The position numbers were made by a program, and so were the translations under genes. DNA of 33,520 nucleotides from the NCBI GenBank assembly GCA_903826575.1, contig CAIKEU010000035.1, positions 1 through 33,520 of the forward strand, read 5' to 3'. How positions within the stretch are numbered: the first letter of the stretch is position 1; each line of letters starts with the position of its first letter. This DNA is from an uncultured bacterium (lineage in GTDB: Bacteria > Actinomycetota > Actinomycetes > S36-B12 > CAIYMF01). Shown piece after piece: positions 16,575 to 25,176 of this stretch. The notes under the pieces were generated by a model. It saw nothing but the letters and a program-made list of their open reading frames with translations. It ran no database searches and was not told where the DNA came from.

Positions 16575-18425
16575 ATGCTGAGCGGTCCTGCTCACCGTTT
16601 CGTCAATCGGAACGCGCTGCGGTTGTTGTCGGCTGCATTTGCCGGTTCGCTGATCGCTGGTCTAGGGCTCACGGGGCTCCCGTCGGCCGTGGCTGACTCT
16701 GCATCGCCCTCGCCAGCGGCCGCGCCCAAGGTTCTGCGTATCGGTCTCACGACGAGCATCGACAACCCGAACTTGTTCGCGGTGAATTCCGCGGCTGAAT
16801 GGGGCTCGGCAGTTATTCAGAACGATATGGCGCTTAAGTTCGGTCCAGATCTGACGGCTGCTCCCGGCCTGGCGACCGGGTGTGACCCAAGTGCAGATAA
16901 GCGCACGTGGACCTGCCATCTGCGGGACGGTTTGAAGTGGAGTGACGGGGAGCCAATCACGTCGAAGGACGTCGTGTTCAGTTATAACTTCGTGCGCGAC
17001 AAGCAGTTTGACTACTTCAACAGCTACTTCCCTGAAGGCACCACCTTCACCACACCGGACGTCAAGACCTATGTATGGCACATGAAGGATCCGGGAATCG
17101 GGCCGATGCGTCCGGCCTGGTGTTACATCGTTCCCGAACACATCTGGGGTAAGTACGCTAACTCGACGCAGGACCAGATCAAGGCCGTAAAGCTGTTCCC
17201 GAATGTTGCGTCGGGTCCGTTCGTCATGACGCAAGCCAACCCTGGCCAAAACTGGACGTTCTCACGCAACCCTTACTTTTGGGGTCCGAAGCCTACGTAT
17301 GACCAGGTCGTCTTCCAGCTGTACACGAACCAGGAAGCGATGGTTCAGGCGCTTAAGAATGGTGAGATCGACATTGCAGATGGCCTTGATGGTCCGCTAC
17401 TGCCAGCGTTGAACGCAATCCCGAACGTTGCAGTTCAGAAGGTCGAATCAGACTTCTGGGTGAGTATGGCCTTTAACTTCGGTGGCCAAGGTCCAAACTC
17501 GCATCCGCTTCCCGCGCTGAAAGATCTCAATGTTCGTAAGGCAATTGAGATGGCGATCGATAAGCAGTCAATCGTGGACAAGGTTTACCCGGGCGCGGCT
17601 CAACCGGGTGAAACGATTGTGCGTCCGCTCTCGACGTATTGGCACCTCACAGTTCCCGCGGACAAAGTCATCAAGTACGACCCGGTGGCGGCTAACGCGC
17701 TTCTCGATCAGTCGGGGTACACAAAGGGTGCGGACGGGATTCGTGTCGATCCGAAGACGGGTCAGCCGCTGCACATCACGTTGCCGACAAGTGACGATGT
17801 CAATGGCAGTTCTGACATAGGCCAACTTGTTCGCGGATACCTCAAGCAAATTGGCATCACCGTCGACGTGAAGCCCACGACGGCCGCGAAGATGTACGAC
17901 CTGCAGCAGTCGGGCGAGTTCGACGCGTACATCTGGTACTGGTCCGGGGATCCAGATCCGAACTACCAAATCTCGGTCTTCTCCACCAGCGCATGTGATG
18001 GTGACGGGCATCTGTCCGACGGCTGCTGGAAGGATCCGACGTACGACGCACTCGACGCGAAGCAGCGGACGGAATTTGACCAGGTAAAGCGTCAACAGGA
18101 TGTCTATGCCGCGCAGCAATACGTCTACGACCAGATCCCGGACATCGTGCTGGCGTATCCGAACTTTATTGAGGCGTATCGCACCGACAAGGTCGCGGGG
18201 CTTGTTGCGACTCCGGCGAAGGTTGGCTATCTGACGACCAGCTACGACTACGCGAGCATGGTGAGTGCGCATCCGGCTGAGCAGTCAGCCACGACCGACC
18301 CATCATCATCCTCCGGCGGTATTCCCGTCTGGGTGTGGCCGTTGGCTGTTGCCGCGATTGGCGTCGGAGTGTTCTTATCCATGCGACGTTCCAGTAACGG
18401 CTCTGACGAGTTCGAACGCGACTAG
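16575..18425 (+). CDS. Solute-binding protein, family 5, with C-terminal membrane anchor (transporter 2)
   Basis: This 616-residue protein starts with a long signal peptide whose likely cleavage is after AVA (residue 40); there is no lipobox cysteine. The family 5 binding fold follows (TWTCHLRDGLKWSDGEPITSKDVVFSYNF; DLNVRKAIEMAIDKQSIV). After a Ser-rich linker near residues 574-581 comes one hydrophobic helix (about 583-603) and a short charged tail beginning RRSSNGS. It is thus anchored at the C-terminus rather than by lipid. AAAGGGGA precedes the ATG. It heads the operon with two permease genes and the PHP gene. Ligand unknown; peptides are likely for the family. Confidence 0.92.
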   Translation: MLSGPAHRFVNRNALRLLSAAFAGSLIAGLGLTGLPSAVADSASPSPAAAPKVLRIGLTTSIDNPNLFAVNSAAEWGSAVIQNDMALKFGPDLTAAPGLATGCDPSADKRTWTCHLRDGLKWSDGEPITSKDVVFSYNFVRDKQFDYFNSYFPEGTTFTTPDVKTYVWHMKDPGIGPMRPAWCYIVPEHIWGKYANSTQDQIKAVKLFPNVASGPFVMTQANPGQNWTFSRNPYFWGPKPTYDQVVFQLYTNQEAMVQALKNGEIDIADGLDGPLLPALNAIPNVAVQKVESDFWVSMAFNFGGQGPNSHPLPALKDLNVRKAIEMAIDKQSIVDKVYPGAAQPGETIVRPLSTYWHLTVPADKVIKYDPVAANALLDQSGYTKGADGIRVDPKTGQPLHITLPTSDDVNGSSDIGQLVRGYLKQIGITVDVKPTTAAKMYDLQQSGEFDAYIWYWSGDPDPNYQISVFSTSACDGDGHLSDGCWKDPTYDALDAKQRTEFDQVKRQQDVYAAQQYVYDQIPDIVLAYPNFIEAYRTDKVAGLVATPAKVGYLTTSYDYASMVSAHPAEQSATTDPSSSSGGIPVWVWPLAVAAIGVGVFLSMRRSSNGSDEFERD

Positions 18426-18472
18426 AGTTCTGGCAACTCGTCCGACCAGTCACCAAGGCGTAAGGGATAGGT

Positions 18473-19435
18473 ATGCGACTGCGCTACATCGCACGCAAGT
18501 GCGGCTGGGCGTTGCTGACGTTGCTGTTCGTGCTGACCGCGAACTTCTTCCTCTTTCGCATCATGCCGGGTGATCCGATCGGCTTGCTCGCGCGCAGTAC
18601 CCGATTGTCGCCGGAAGCTCTCCAAGCGCAGATCCATCTGTTCGGACTCGATCAGCCTTTACCCGCTCAGTACGTGACGTATCTAAAGCAGACCCTCTCG
18701 GGAAATCTTGGGGTGTCGATCATTTCGGGCACTGATGTATCGGAGATGCTGGGCAGTAGGTTGTGGCCGACCGTACTTCTTGTTGGGCTTGGCACCCTCA
18801 TTGCCGCGGTGATTGGTGTGTTTGCCGGCATTAAGGGCGGTTGGACTCGTGGCAGTGGATTCGATCGCGGATCTCTGTACTCCTCACTTCTTCTGTACGC
18901 CACGCCCGAGGGATGGCTGGGGATGCTGTTGCTGATCGTCTTCGCGGGAACTTTGGGCTGGTTTCCCGCGGGAGGTTACGCGTCGAATTCCGGATCAGGT
19001 GCGGCAAGTTTTGGGGACGTTGCGCGCCACTTGTTTCTGCCGGTGTTGACGTTGGCGCTCGGATATGTCGGTTCGTTCGTCATCGTGATGCGTTCTTCGA
19101 TGATCGATGTAAAGGAAGAGGACTACATCTCAACGGCCCGCGCGAAGGGCCTGAACGATGCCACCATTCGACGTCATCACGCCGTTCCCAACGCATTCTT
19201 GCCGAGTTTTACCTTGATCGTGCTCAGCGTTGGATTCATCCTCGGTGGCGCTATCGTCGTTGAGACGGTGTTCTCATGGCCGGGCTTGGGATTGCTTACC
19301 TACCAAGCGATTAAGGACCAGGACTATCCGGTTTTGCAGGCCGTCTTTTTGATTTCCAGCGGTGCGGTCATCGTGGCGAATCTGATTGCGGACATCGCCT
19401 ATGGCTATCTCGACCCTCGAGTCGAGGAGGTCTGA
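18473..19435 (+). CDS. Peptide-type ABC transporter permease (DppB-like, transporter 2)
   Basis: This 320-residue permease begins LRYIARKCGWALLTLLFVLTANFFLFRIMPGDP, the typical DppB start. It has an EAA loop EDYISTARAKGLNDATIRRHHAVPN and ends IADIAYGYLDPRVEEV. Its stop is two bases from the next permease ATG. AAGGGATAGGT precedes the ATG. It is clearly a separate paralogue of the permease at 11708-12676. Confidence 0.92.
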   Translation: MRLRYIARKCGWALLTLLFVLTANFFLFRIMPGDPIGLLARSTRLSPEALQAQIHLFGLDQPLPAQYVTYLKQTLSGNLGVSIISGTDVSEMLGSRLWPTVLLVGLGTLIAAVIGVFAGIKGGWTRGSGFDRGSLYSSLLLYATPEGWLGMLLLIVFAGTLGWFPAGGYASNSGSGAASFGDVARHLFLPVLTLALGYVGSFVIVMRSSMIDVKEEDYISTARAKGLNDATIRRHHAVPNAFLPSFTLIVLSVGFILGGAIVVETVFSWPGLGLLTYQAIKDQDYPVLQAVFLISSGAVIVANLIADIAYGYLDPRVEEV

Positions 19436-19436
19436 G

Positions 19437-20378
19437 ATGGCTACACATGTCCCACTGGGTGACTCGCCAGAAGACGTCAGTTCACTATCGCCACGTCAGT
19501 TGGCATGGCGTCGACGAAGTGATTCATTTGGACGAACATGGTCGGTCTTTCGCTCCAATCGGCAGGCGATGACTGGTCTAACAATTCTCGTATTCTTTGG
19601 CCTGCTGGCTCTATTCAGCCCCTTACTGGTCAGTGTCGATGCGGTAGATCCATCGATGGCATCTGGCCCGCCAAATTCGCCACCGATCGCCGGGTATCCG
19701 CTCGGAACCGACGGTTTTGGACGATCGGTTCTGTCCTTGCTAGTTGTTGGGTCACGGGTGTCGCTGATTGTTGGTTTGACGGCGACCCTTGGCGCAGTGT
19801 TGATCGGTGCAACTGTAGGACTTGTCAGCGGATTCTACGGGGGCACTCGTATCGATCGGGTGCTCAGCACCCTCACGGACTGGTTCCTCGTGATCCCGTG
19901 GCTCGTCTTAGCCATCGTACTTGCCGCAATTCTTGGGCCAACTCTGCTGAACGTGATCCTCGTGATCGCAGTGACGTCATGGGCAATGACGGCGCGCATC
20001 GTTCGTGCGCAGACGTTGAGCGTTCGGACCCTCCCCTATGTTGAACGTGCGCGAGCACTTGGAGCCGGCGACGCATCCATCATCGTTCGTCATGTGCTAC
20101 CCAATGTCTTTCCCGTGATCTTCGCCCAGGCCGTACTTACTGTTGCGGTCGCGATCCTCTCGGAAACCACACTGGCGATCCTTGGTTTAGGAGATCCGAC
20201 GTCGATCTCATGGGGGATCATCATTGAGGAGGCTTTTAATGCTGGTGCGATGGCCAACGGATATTGGTGGTGGATGATTCCGCCGGGCCTATGCATCATC
20301 GCCGTGACGTTGGCCTTCACGATGTGCGGTTATGCGCTCGAAGAAATCTTCAATCCGAGACTTCGGCGTCGTGGGTAG
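19437..20378 (+). CDS. Peptide-type ABC transporter permease (DppC-like, transporter 2)
   Basis: This 313-residue permease has the OppC N-terminal helix (FRSNRQAMTGLTILVFFGLLALF), the conserved LGTDGFGRSVLSLLVVGSRVSL segment and the EAA loop YVERARALGAGDASIIVRHVLPN. The ATG at 19437 follows GAGGAGG at ideal spacing; the open frame to 19386 lies inside the previous gene. No ATPase gene follows, so it probably relies on ATPases encoded elsewhere, perhaps those at 9689-11715. Confidence 0.92.
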   Translation: MATHVPLGDSPEDVSSLSPRQLAWRRRSDSFGRTWSVFRSNRQAMTGLTILVFFGLLALFSPLLVSVDAVDPSMASGPPNSPPIAGYPLGTDGFGRSVLSLLVVGSRVSLIVGLTATLGAVLIGATVGLVSGFYGGTRIDRVLSTLTDWFLVIPWLVLAIVLAAILGPTLLNVILVIAVTSWAMTARIVRAQTLSVRTLPYVERARALGAGDASIIVRHVLPNVFPVIFAQAVLTVAVAILSETTLAILGLGDPTSISWGIIIEEAFNAGAMANGYWWWMIPPGLCIIAVTLAFTMCGYALEEIFNPRLRRRG

Positions 20379-20405
20379 TGATGAAGTGCATAGCGAGGGA
20401 GCGAG

Positions 20406-21386
20406 ATGAACACTGACTATGTCTATCCATATGGGCAAGGTGGTGAGTGGCTTAAGTGCGCCTTGCACACCCATTCGACCGTGAGCGATGGCACTCTCTC
20501 TCCGACCAATCTGCTCCGCAGTTACGCAGAGTCGGGCTTCGACGTGGTTGCGATCACCGATCATTGGCGGCTTACGGAGGTTCCCTCAACTGAATCCCTC
20601 ATCACCCTGCCATCGGCCGAACTTGGTTTCGATTTGAAGTACCCGGCGTACCCCACGCAAAGTGGTGAGTTTCTGGTCTATGGCATTTCGGATCTACCGG
20701 AGGACCCAGGTGGTAACCGCGCTAACTGGCAGTTCAACGAAGAAGAAAACTGGGAGGCGCGGACCTTCCCGGACATAACTACTGCGATGAAGTGGGCAGA
20801 TTCCCAAGGGGCCGTCTCCTACATCGCTCATCCATACTGGAATGAGTTATCGATTGACGATCTGTTGGAGTCGCAGGGCTTCGCTGGGATCGAAGTCTTT
20901 AACGGGTCCGCTGAAGTTGAGTGTGGTCGTGGTGATTCGTCCACGTGGTGGGATGTGCTGCTGCGCAATGGTCGTCGACCCTTTGGAATTGGTACTGACG
21001 ATCAGCACTATCCGCTGTTTGAACTCGGGCTCGCGTGGACGATGGTGAACGTCAGGGAGCGGACGCAAGCGGCAGTGCTCGATGCACTGCGAACGGGTGC
21101 CGCCTATTTCTCACATGGTCCGGAGATTCACGAAATCGTTCGCGATGGGGACGCCGTTGAGATTGCGTGTTCACCGGCTCGTTCGGTGATCCTGCACATG
21201 GAACGTGAGTATGGAGTGAGCGTCAGCGTTGGTCGTGGTGGTCGTCGAAACGGGCGAATCCTCGAAACAAGTCCTGATGGTTTGATAACGCGGGTGCGGA
21301 TCGAACCGAATCATCCAGAGTCGATCTATCGTCGCGTCAGTGTGATCGATTCTGCTGGGCATCGTGCCTGGAGCAACCCGATCTAA
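20406..21386 (+). CDS. PHP-domain metal-dependent hydrolase, CehA/McbA-like
   Basis: This 326-residue protein has the PHP metal-binding motifs in order: HTHSTVSDGT (21-30), ITDHW (50-54), Glu72, AHP (141-143) and GTDDQH (196-201). PHP enzymes use a trinuclear metal centre to hydrolyse phosphoesters or, in the CehA/McbA group, carbamate-type bonds. The C-terminal third resembles a beta-rich domain often attached to this group. It starts 27 bases after the permease stop and is probably co-transcribed with transporter 2, which suggests that it processes the imported solute. There is no signal peptide. The substrate is not identifiable. Confidence 0.82.
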   Translation: MNTDYVYPYGQGGEWLKCALHTHSTVSDGTLSPTNLLRSYAESGFDVVAITDHWRLTEVPSTESLITLPSAELGFDLKYPAYPTQSGEFLVYGISDLPEDPGGNRANWQFNEEENWEARTFPDITTAMKWADSQGAVSYIAHPYWNELSIDDLLESQGFAGIEVFNGSAEVECGRGDSSTWWDVLLRNGRRPFGIGTDDQHYPLFELGLAWTMVNVRERTQAAVLDALRTGAAYFSHGPEIHEIVRDGDAVEIACSPARSVILHMEREYGVSVSVGRGGRRNGRILETSPDGLITRVRIEPNHPESIYRRVSVIDSAGHRAWSNPI

Positions 21387-21438
21387 CGTTTGGTCAAAAG
21401 CGCGCGCCCTGACCTGCGAGCGGCGGTGCGAAATTTAG

Positions 21439-21448
21439 GTCGGCCGAC
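21439..21448. promoter_or_regulatory. GTCGGCCGAC palindrome upstream of the hydroxyproline operon
   Basis: This perfect 10-bp palindrome lies 57 bases before the operon's first ATG. It could be an operator, but in GC-rich DNA such a palindrome may be chance. Confidence 0.25.
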
Positions 21449-21505
21449 GGTGCCTGGCCGCGGGGAGCGTCTACCATTTAGCCACGTCCTCGACTTAGGA
21501 GTGTC

Positions 21506-23893
21506 ATGGGTTTTCCCGGTGTTCTTGTTCCGCTCGTAACCCCGTTCACCGACGACGGAGCGCTCGATCTCGATTCGATGCCGGCTGTAGTCGAGTTCAT
21601 GCTCGCTGCTGGGGTGTCAGGCGTCGTCGCGGCAGGTACGACTGGTGAAGGGTACTCACTCTCGGCGCAGGAACGTCAGGCAGTGATCACCAGTGTGATC
21701 GACGCCGTGGCCGGGCGGGTTCCGGTGCTTGCAGGCGTTGGCGGGATGGCCACTCGTGAGGCAGTTGCTCAGGCGCGCGAGGCGCGCGAGCTCGGGGTGG
21801 ATGGGCTCATGGTCGCGGCGCCTGCCTACGTGTTGCCGAACCCCGAGGAACTCGGTCGCCATATTTTGGCTGTACTTGAGGCCGCAGACCTACCGACCGT
21901 TCTCTACGACTATCCCGACCGCTCTGGTGTTTCGTTCACCGAGCGCACATTGGATTTGGTTGCCCATGACGAGCGCGTTGTCGGTATCAAGGAGGCATCC
22001 GGCGATCTCACGCGCGTTCGTCGCCTGCGTCGTCGCTATGGCAATGCCGTTCCGATCGTTAGCGGTACTGATGGCTTGGCGATGCGCATGTTTGAGATGG
22101 GCGTTGATTCGTGGATCGCAGGTACGGCGAATGCTTTGCCGGCCGAACACGTCCAGATCCTGGCCGCCGCGGTTGCTGGTGACATGGACACCGCTTGGGC
22201 GGTGCACAAGCGGATACTTCCGTTCCTTCGCACTGCCGAGCGTGGTCGTTACACGCCCAAGGTGAAGCTCGCATTGGAGCTTCGTGGTGTTCGCGTTGGG
22301 CCTCCTCGGCCGCCACTTGGTGCGAGTGACGATTCAGAACGTGCTGAGGTGGCCTCACGTTTAGCCGTCGCGCTTGGTGGTAGTGAGCCGATTGCTCAGG
22401 TGCAGTACTTGGTGCGAACCGCGGACGCCAATCCCCTGCCGATGCACAAGCACGCTTTCATCAATGGGCGTTTTGTGCCGGCAGTTAGTGGCGCGATGAT
22501 GCCGATTACTAATCCTGCAACTGGCGAAGATGTTGGAGAGGTGGCGGCCTGCGATGCGGCGGACATCGATCTGGCAGTTACCGTCGCCCGCGATGTGTTC
22601 GAACGAGGCGAGTGGTCGATGGCTCATCCGTCGCACCGCCGGAAAGTCTTGATTCGCTTTGCCAAACTGATTGAACGTCACAACGAAGACCTTGCACGCC
22701 TCGATTCGCTCGAGGCCGGCAAGCCGATCACCGATTGTCGCGACGGAGATGTTCCTGAAGCTGCTGAGACAATGCGGTGGTTCGCTGAATCGATCGACAA
22801 GGTGTACGACCGTCAAGCTCCTACGGGTGTTGACGTTGTCGCTCGCATTACTCGTGAGCCCGTGGGCGTGGTCGGTGCAGTTTTGCCGTGGAACTTCCCG
22901 ACGTTGATGTTCATCTGGAAGGTTGCCCCTGCGCTGGCGATGGGCAACTCGGTTGTCGTGAAGCCTGCTGAGCAGACATCACTATCGGCCTTGCTGCTTG
23001 CTGAGTTGGGTTTAGATGCTGGCCTGCCCAAGGGTGTTTTGAACGTTGTTCCTGGCTATGGAGAGACGGCGGGCCAGGCGCTTGGATTACATCCAGACGT
23101 CGACATGGTGACGTTCACTGGATCGACAGAAATCGGCCGCAGGTTCCTTGAATACTCTGCCCAATCGAACCTCAAGCGCATCACCCTTGAGTGTGGTGGC
23201 AAGAGCCCGCAGATCATCCTTGAGTCAGTGCGTGATCTCGATGAGGCGGCAGCTGAGGCTGTGCGCGCTGCGTTCTGGAACATGGGCGAGAACTGCTCAG
23301 CGGGATCGCGCATCTTGGTGCATCGATCGCTTCATGAATCATTCGTAGAGCGGCTCGTGCTCGCCACCGCAGACTTGCGGGTTGGTGATCCCTCGGATCC
23401 TCGCACAGAGATCGGTCCGCTCATTGACCCGGCGGCCTGTGAACGCAGTGAGCGGTTTGTTGCCCAGGGCGTCGTCGATGGCGCGCGCGTTGCGATCGGC
23501 GGTGGGCGCACGTTGACGCAAACAGGTGGCTGGTACTTCGAGCCCACCGTCCTGGATGGGGTTCCTGTTGATTCGGTTGTTGCCCGTGAAGAGATCTTCG
23601 GACCAGTCGTTGCGGTGATTCCGTTCGACTCTGAAGAAGAGGCGATCAACATCGCGAATGCATCCAGTTACGGCTTGGCGTCGTCGCTGTGGTCTGACGA
23701 TATTGATGCCGCGCATCGTGTTGCCCGTCGACTCAAGGCTGGAACGGTGTCGATCAACTGCTACAGCGAGGGTGACTACACCACGCCGTTTGGTGGCTAC
23801 AAGCAATCTGGTTTTGGTGGACGCGACAAGGGGATCGATGCCCTCGATCAGTACTGCGAAACCAAGACCACGTGGCTCCGCGTGCGTTGGTAG
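21506..23893 (+). CDS. Fusion: DapA-family lyase + aldehyde dehydrogenase (likely HypD-KGSA dehydrogenase)
   Basis: This single 795-residue frame joins two enzymes. Residues 1 to about 292 are a DapA/N-acetylneuraminate-lyase barrel with AAGTTGEGYS (42-51), Tyr134 in LYDYPDRSG and the Schiff-base Lys162 in VGIKEASGD. After a short linker, residues about 316-795 form a complete aldehyde dehydrogenase with PWNFP (461-465), FTGSTEIGRR, the general base Glu562 in LECGGK and the catalytic Cys597 in GENCSAGSR. Neighbours suggest consecutive steps: deamination of pyrroline-4-hydroxy-2-carboxylate to 2-oxoglutarate semialdehyde, then its oxidation to 2-oxoglutarate. A glucarate-pathway dehydratase fused to the same dehydrogenase is the main alternative. 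TAGGAG precedes the ATG. No stop or frame change lies at the junction. Confidence 0.9.
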   Translation: MGFPGVLVPLVTPFTDDGALDLDSMPAVVEFMLAAGVSGVVAAGTTGEGYSLSAQERQAVITSVIDAVAGRVPVLAGVGGMATREAVAQAREARELGVDGLMVAAPAYVLPNPEELGRHILAVLEAADLPTVLYDYPDRSGVSFTERTLDLVAHDERVVGIKEASGDLTRVRRLRRRYGNAVPIVSGTDGLAMRMFEMGVDSWIAGTANALPAEHVQILAAAVAGDMDTAWAVHKRILPFLRTAERGRYTPKVKLALELRGVRVGPPRPPLGASDDSERAEVASRLAVALGGSEPIAQVQYLVRTADANPLPMHKHAFINGRFVPAVSGAMMPITNPATGEDVGEVAACDAADIDLAVTVARDVFERGEWSMAHPSHRRKVLIRFAKLIERHNEDLARLDSLEAGKPITDCRDGDVPEAAETMRWFAESIDKVYDRQAPTGVDVVARITREPVGVVGAVLPWNFPTLMFIWKVAPALAMGNSVVVKPAEQTSLSALLLAELGLDAGLPKGVLNVVPGYGETAGQALGLHPDVDMVTFTGSTEIGRRFLEYSAQSNLKRITLECGGKSPQIILESVRDLDEAAAEAVRAAFWNMGENCSAGSRILVHRSLHESFVERLVLATADLRVGDPSDPRTEIGPLIDPAACERSERFVAQGVVDGARVAIGGGRTLTQTGGWYFEPTVLDGVPVDSVVAREEIFGPVVAVIPFDSEEEAINIANASSYGLASSLWSDDIDAAHRVARRLKAGTVSINCYSEGDYTTPFGGYKQSGFGGRDKGIDALDQYCETKTTWLRVRW

Positions 23894-23896
23894 CCG

Positions 23897-25174
23897 ATGT
23901 CCACTGATCAGATCATCATCATTGGTGCGGGGATCGTCGGCACCTCGATTGCGGCATCGCTGTCACGTCGCGGGGTGCCCGTGCTCGTCGTGGACGCCGG
24001 TGAACCCCTCTACGGCACATCGTCGGCCAATGCTGGGCACTTCGTTCCAAGTCACGTACTTGCTTTCGCGGCGCCGGGGATGGTTGAGGCTGGATTTCGA
24101 TCCTGGCGCAACCGAGATGGTGCGTTTGCGCTAAATCCAAGCCTTCGCCGCGATGGTGCTGAGTGGTTGGCGCGTTTCGTTTCCGCGTGCACTGACGAGA
24201 ACGTCGTAAAGGCGGCACCTGCACTGCGGGGCCTGTTTGACCTCACCCGCCAGCAACTTGAACGACTCGTGTCGGCCGGAGCAGATTTCGATTTTCAATC
24301 TGGTGGTCTGATTCAGGTTTTCACTGAGCAGTCATCTCTCGATGGGGCGCGGCATGAGATCGATGTGATGCGTGGTCTTGGCGTTGAGGTGGATGAGCTT
24401 TCATCCGATCAACTCCTTGCTGCAGAACCGACGCTTCGAGGAGTTGCGGGTGGTTTTCGCCTTGTAAACGATGGTCGATTAGATCCGGCCCTCTTGCTCT
24501 CGGGGCTCAAGACGGAAGCGATCGCCCATGGGGCACAGTATGTTTCGGCGTCGGTTCGCGAGATTCGTCCGACATCCACGGGAGTGAATGTTGTAACGAC
24601 GGCTGGAACGATGTCTGGTGCGCAGGTTGTCGTGGCGGCCGGAGTTTGGACACCAGCGCTGGTCGCTTCACTTGGTGTGCGACTACCAATTATTGCGGCC
24701 AAGGGATACAGCGTGACGGTTACCGGTGTTGCGAATGAGCCGCGTCTGCCCTTGCTTCTAGTCGACCAGCGGCTTGCTGTGACGGCGATGAGTCGTGGAC
24801 TGCGAATCACAGGTCGTTACGAGTTGACGAACTCTAGCGATCGGTCGATACCGCCGACTCGGGTCGCTGCTCTGGTCGAACTTGCGCGCCCAGTGTTGGG
24901 ATTGGCTGCGGATGTGGTGACGGCCGAGCCGTGGAGTGGATTACGGCCCGCATCACCTGATGGCCTTCCGGTGATCGGTCGACTAGCGTCCGATGACCGG
25001 GTGCTCGTGTGCGCCGGACATGGGATGTTAGGAACGGCTTCTGGTCCGGGTACAGGTGAGGCGGTCGCTTCAGTGATCTGTGGCGAGTCACTTGCATTCG
25101 ACGTAGCCGCACTGTCACCGGAACGGTTCGGAAGTATCGACGTGCGCGGCCTTGGTCGCGGATTCAGGAGGTAG
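23897..25174 (+). CDS. FAD-dependent D-amino acid oxidoreductase, likely cis-4-hydroxy-D-proline dehydrogenase
   Basis: This 425-residue DAO-family flavoprotein has the N-terminal dinucleotide fold IIIIGAGIVGTSIAASL. It also has the substrate/FAD segments typical of DadA-like enzymes (AKGYSVTVTG; GLRPASPDGLPVIGR; GHGMLGTASGPGTGE). It would oxidise a D-amino acid to an imino acid. It starts three bases after the fusion gene and three bases before the epimerase gene. Hence cis-4-hydroxy-D-proline is the expected substrate, giving the pyrroline carboxylate that the lyase domain consumes. The electron acceptor is unknown. General D-amino acid dehydrogenase activity is the alternative. Confidence 0.87.
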   Translation: MSTDQIIIIGAGIVGTSIAASLSRRGVPVLVVDAGEPLYGTSSANAGHFVPSHVLAFAAPGMVEAGFRSWRNRDGAFALNPSLRRDGAEWLARFVSACTDENVVKAAPALRGLFDLTRQQLERLVSAGADFDFQSGGLIQVFTEQSSLDGARHEIDVMRGLGVEVDELSSDQLLAAEPTLRGVAGGFRLVNDGRLDPALLLSGLKTEAIAHGAQYVSASVREIRPTSTGVNVVTTAGTMSGAQVVVAAGVWTPALVASLGVRLPIIAAKGYSVTVTGVANEPRLPLLLVDQRLAVTAMSRGLRITGRYELTNSSDRSIPPTRVAALVELARPVLGLAADVVTAEPWSGLRPASPDGLPVIGRLASDDRVLVCAGHGMLGTASGPGTGEAVASVICGESLAFDVAALSPERFGSIDVRGLGRGFRR

Positions 25175-25176
25175 AC

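Noticed and set aside
17568-18272. 234-residue minus-strand open frame opposite the transporter 2 binding protein
   Set aside because: It is antisense to a clearly real gene, has an Arg/Val-rich composition and no motifs.
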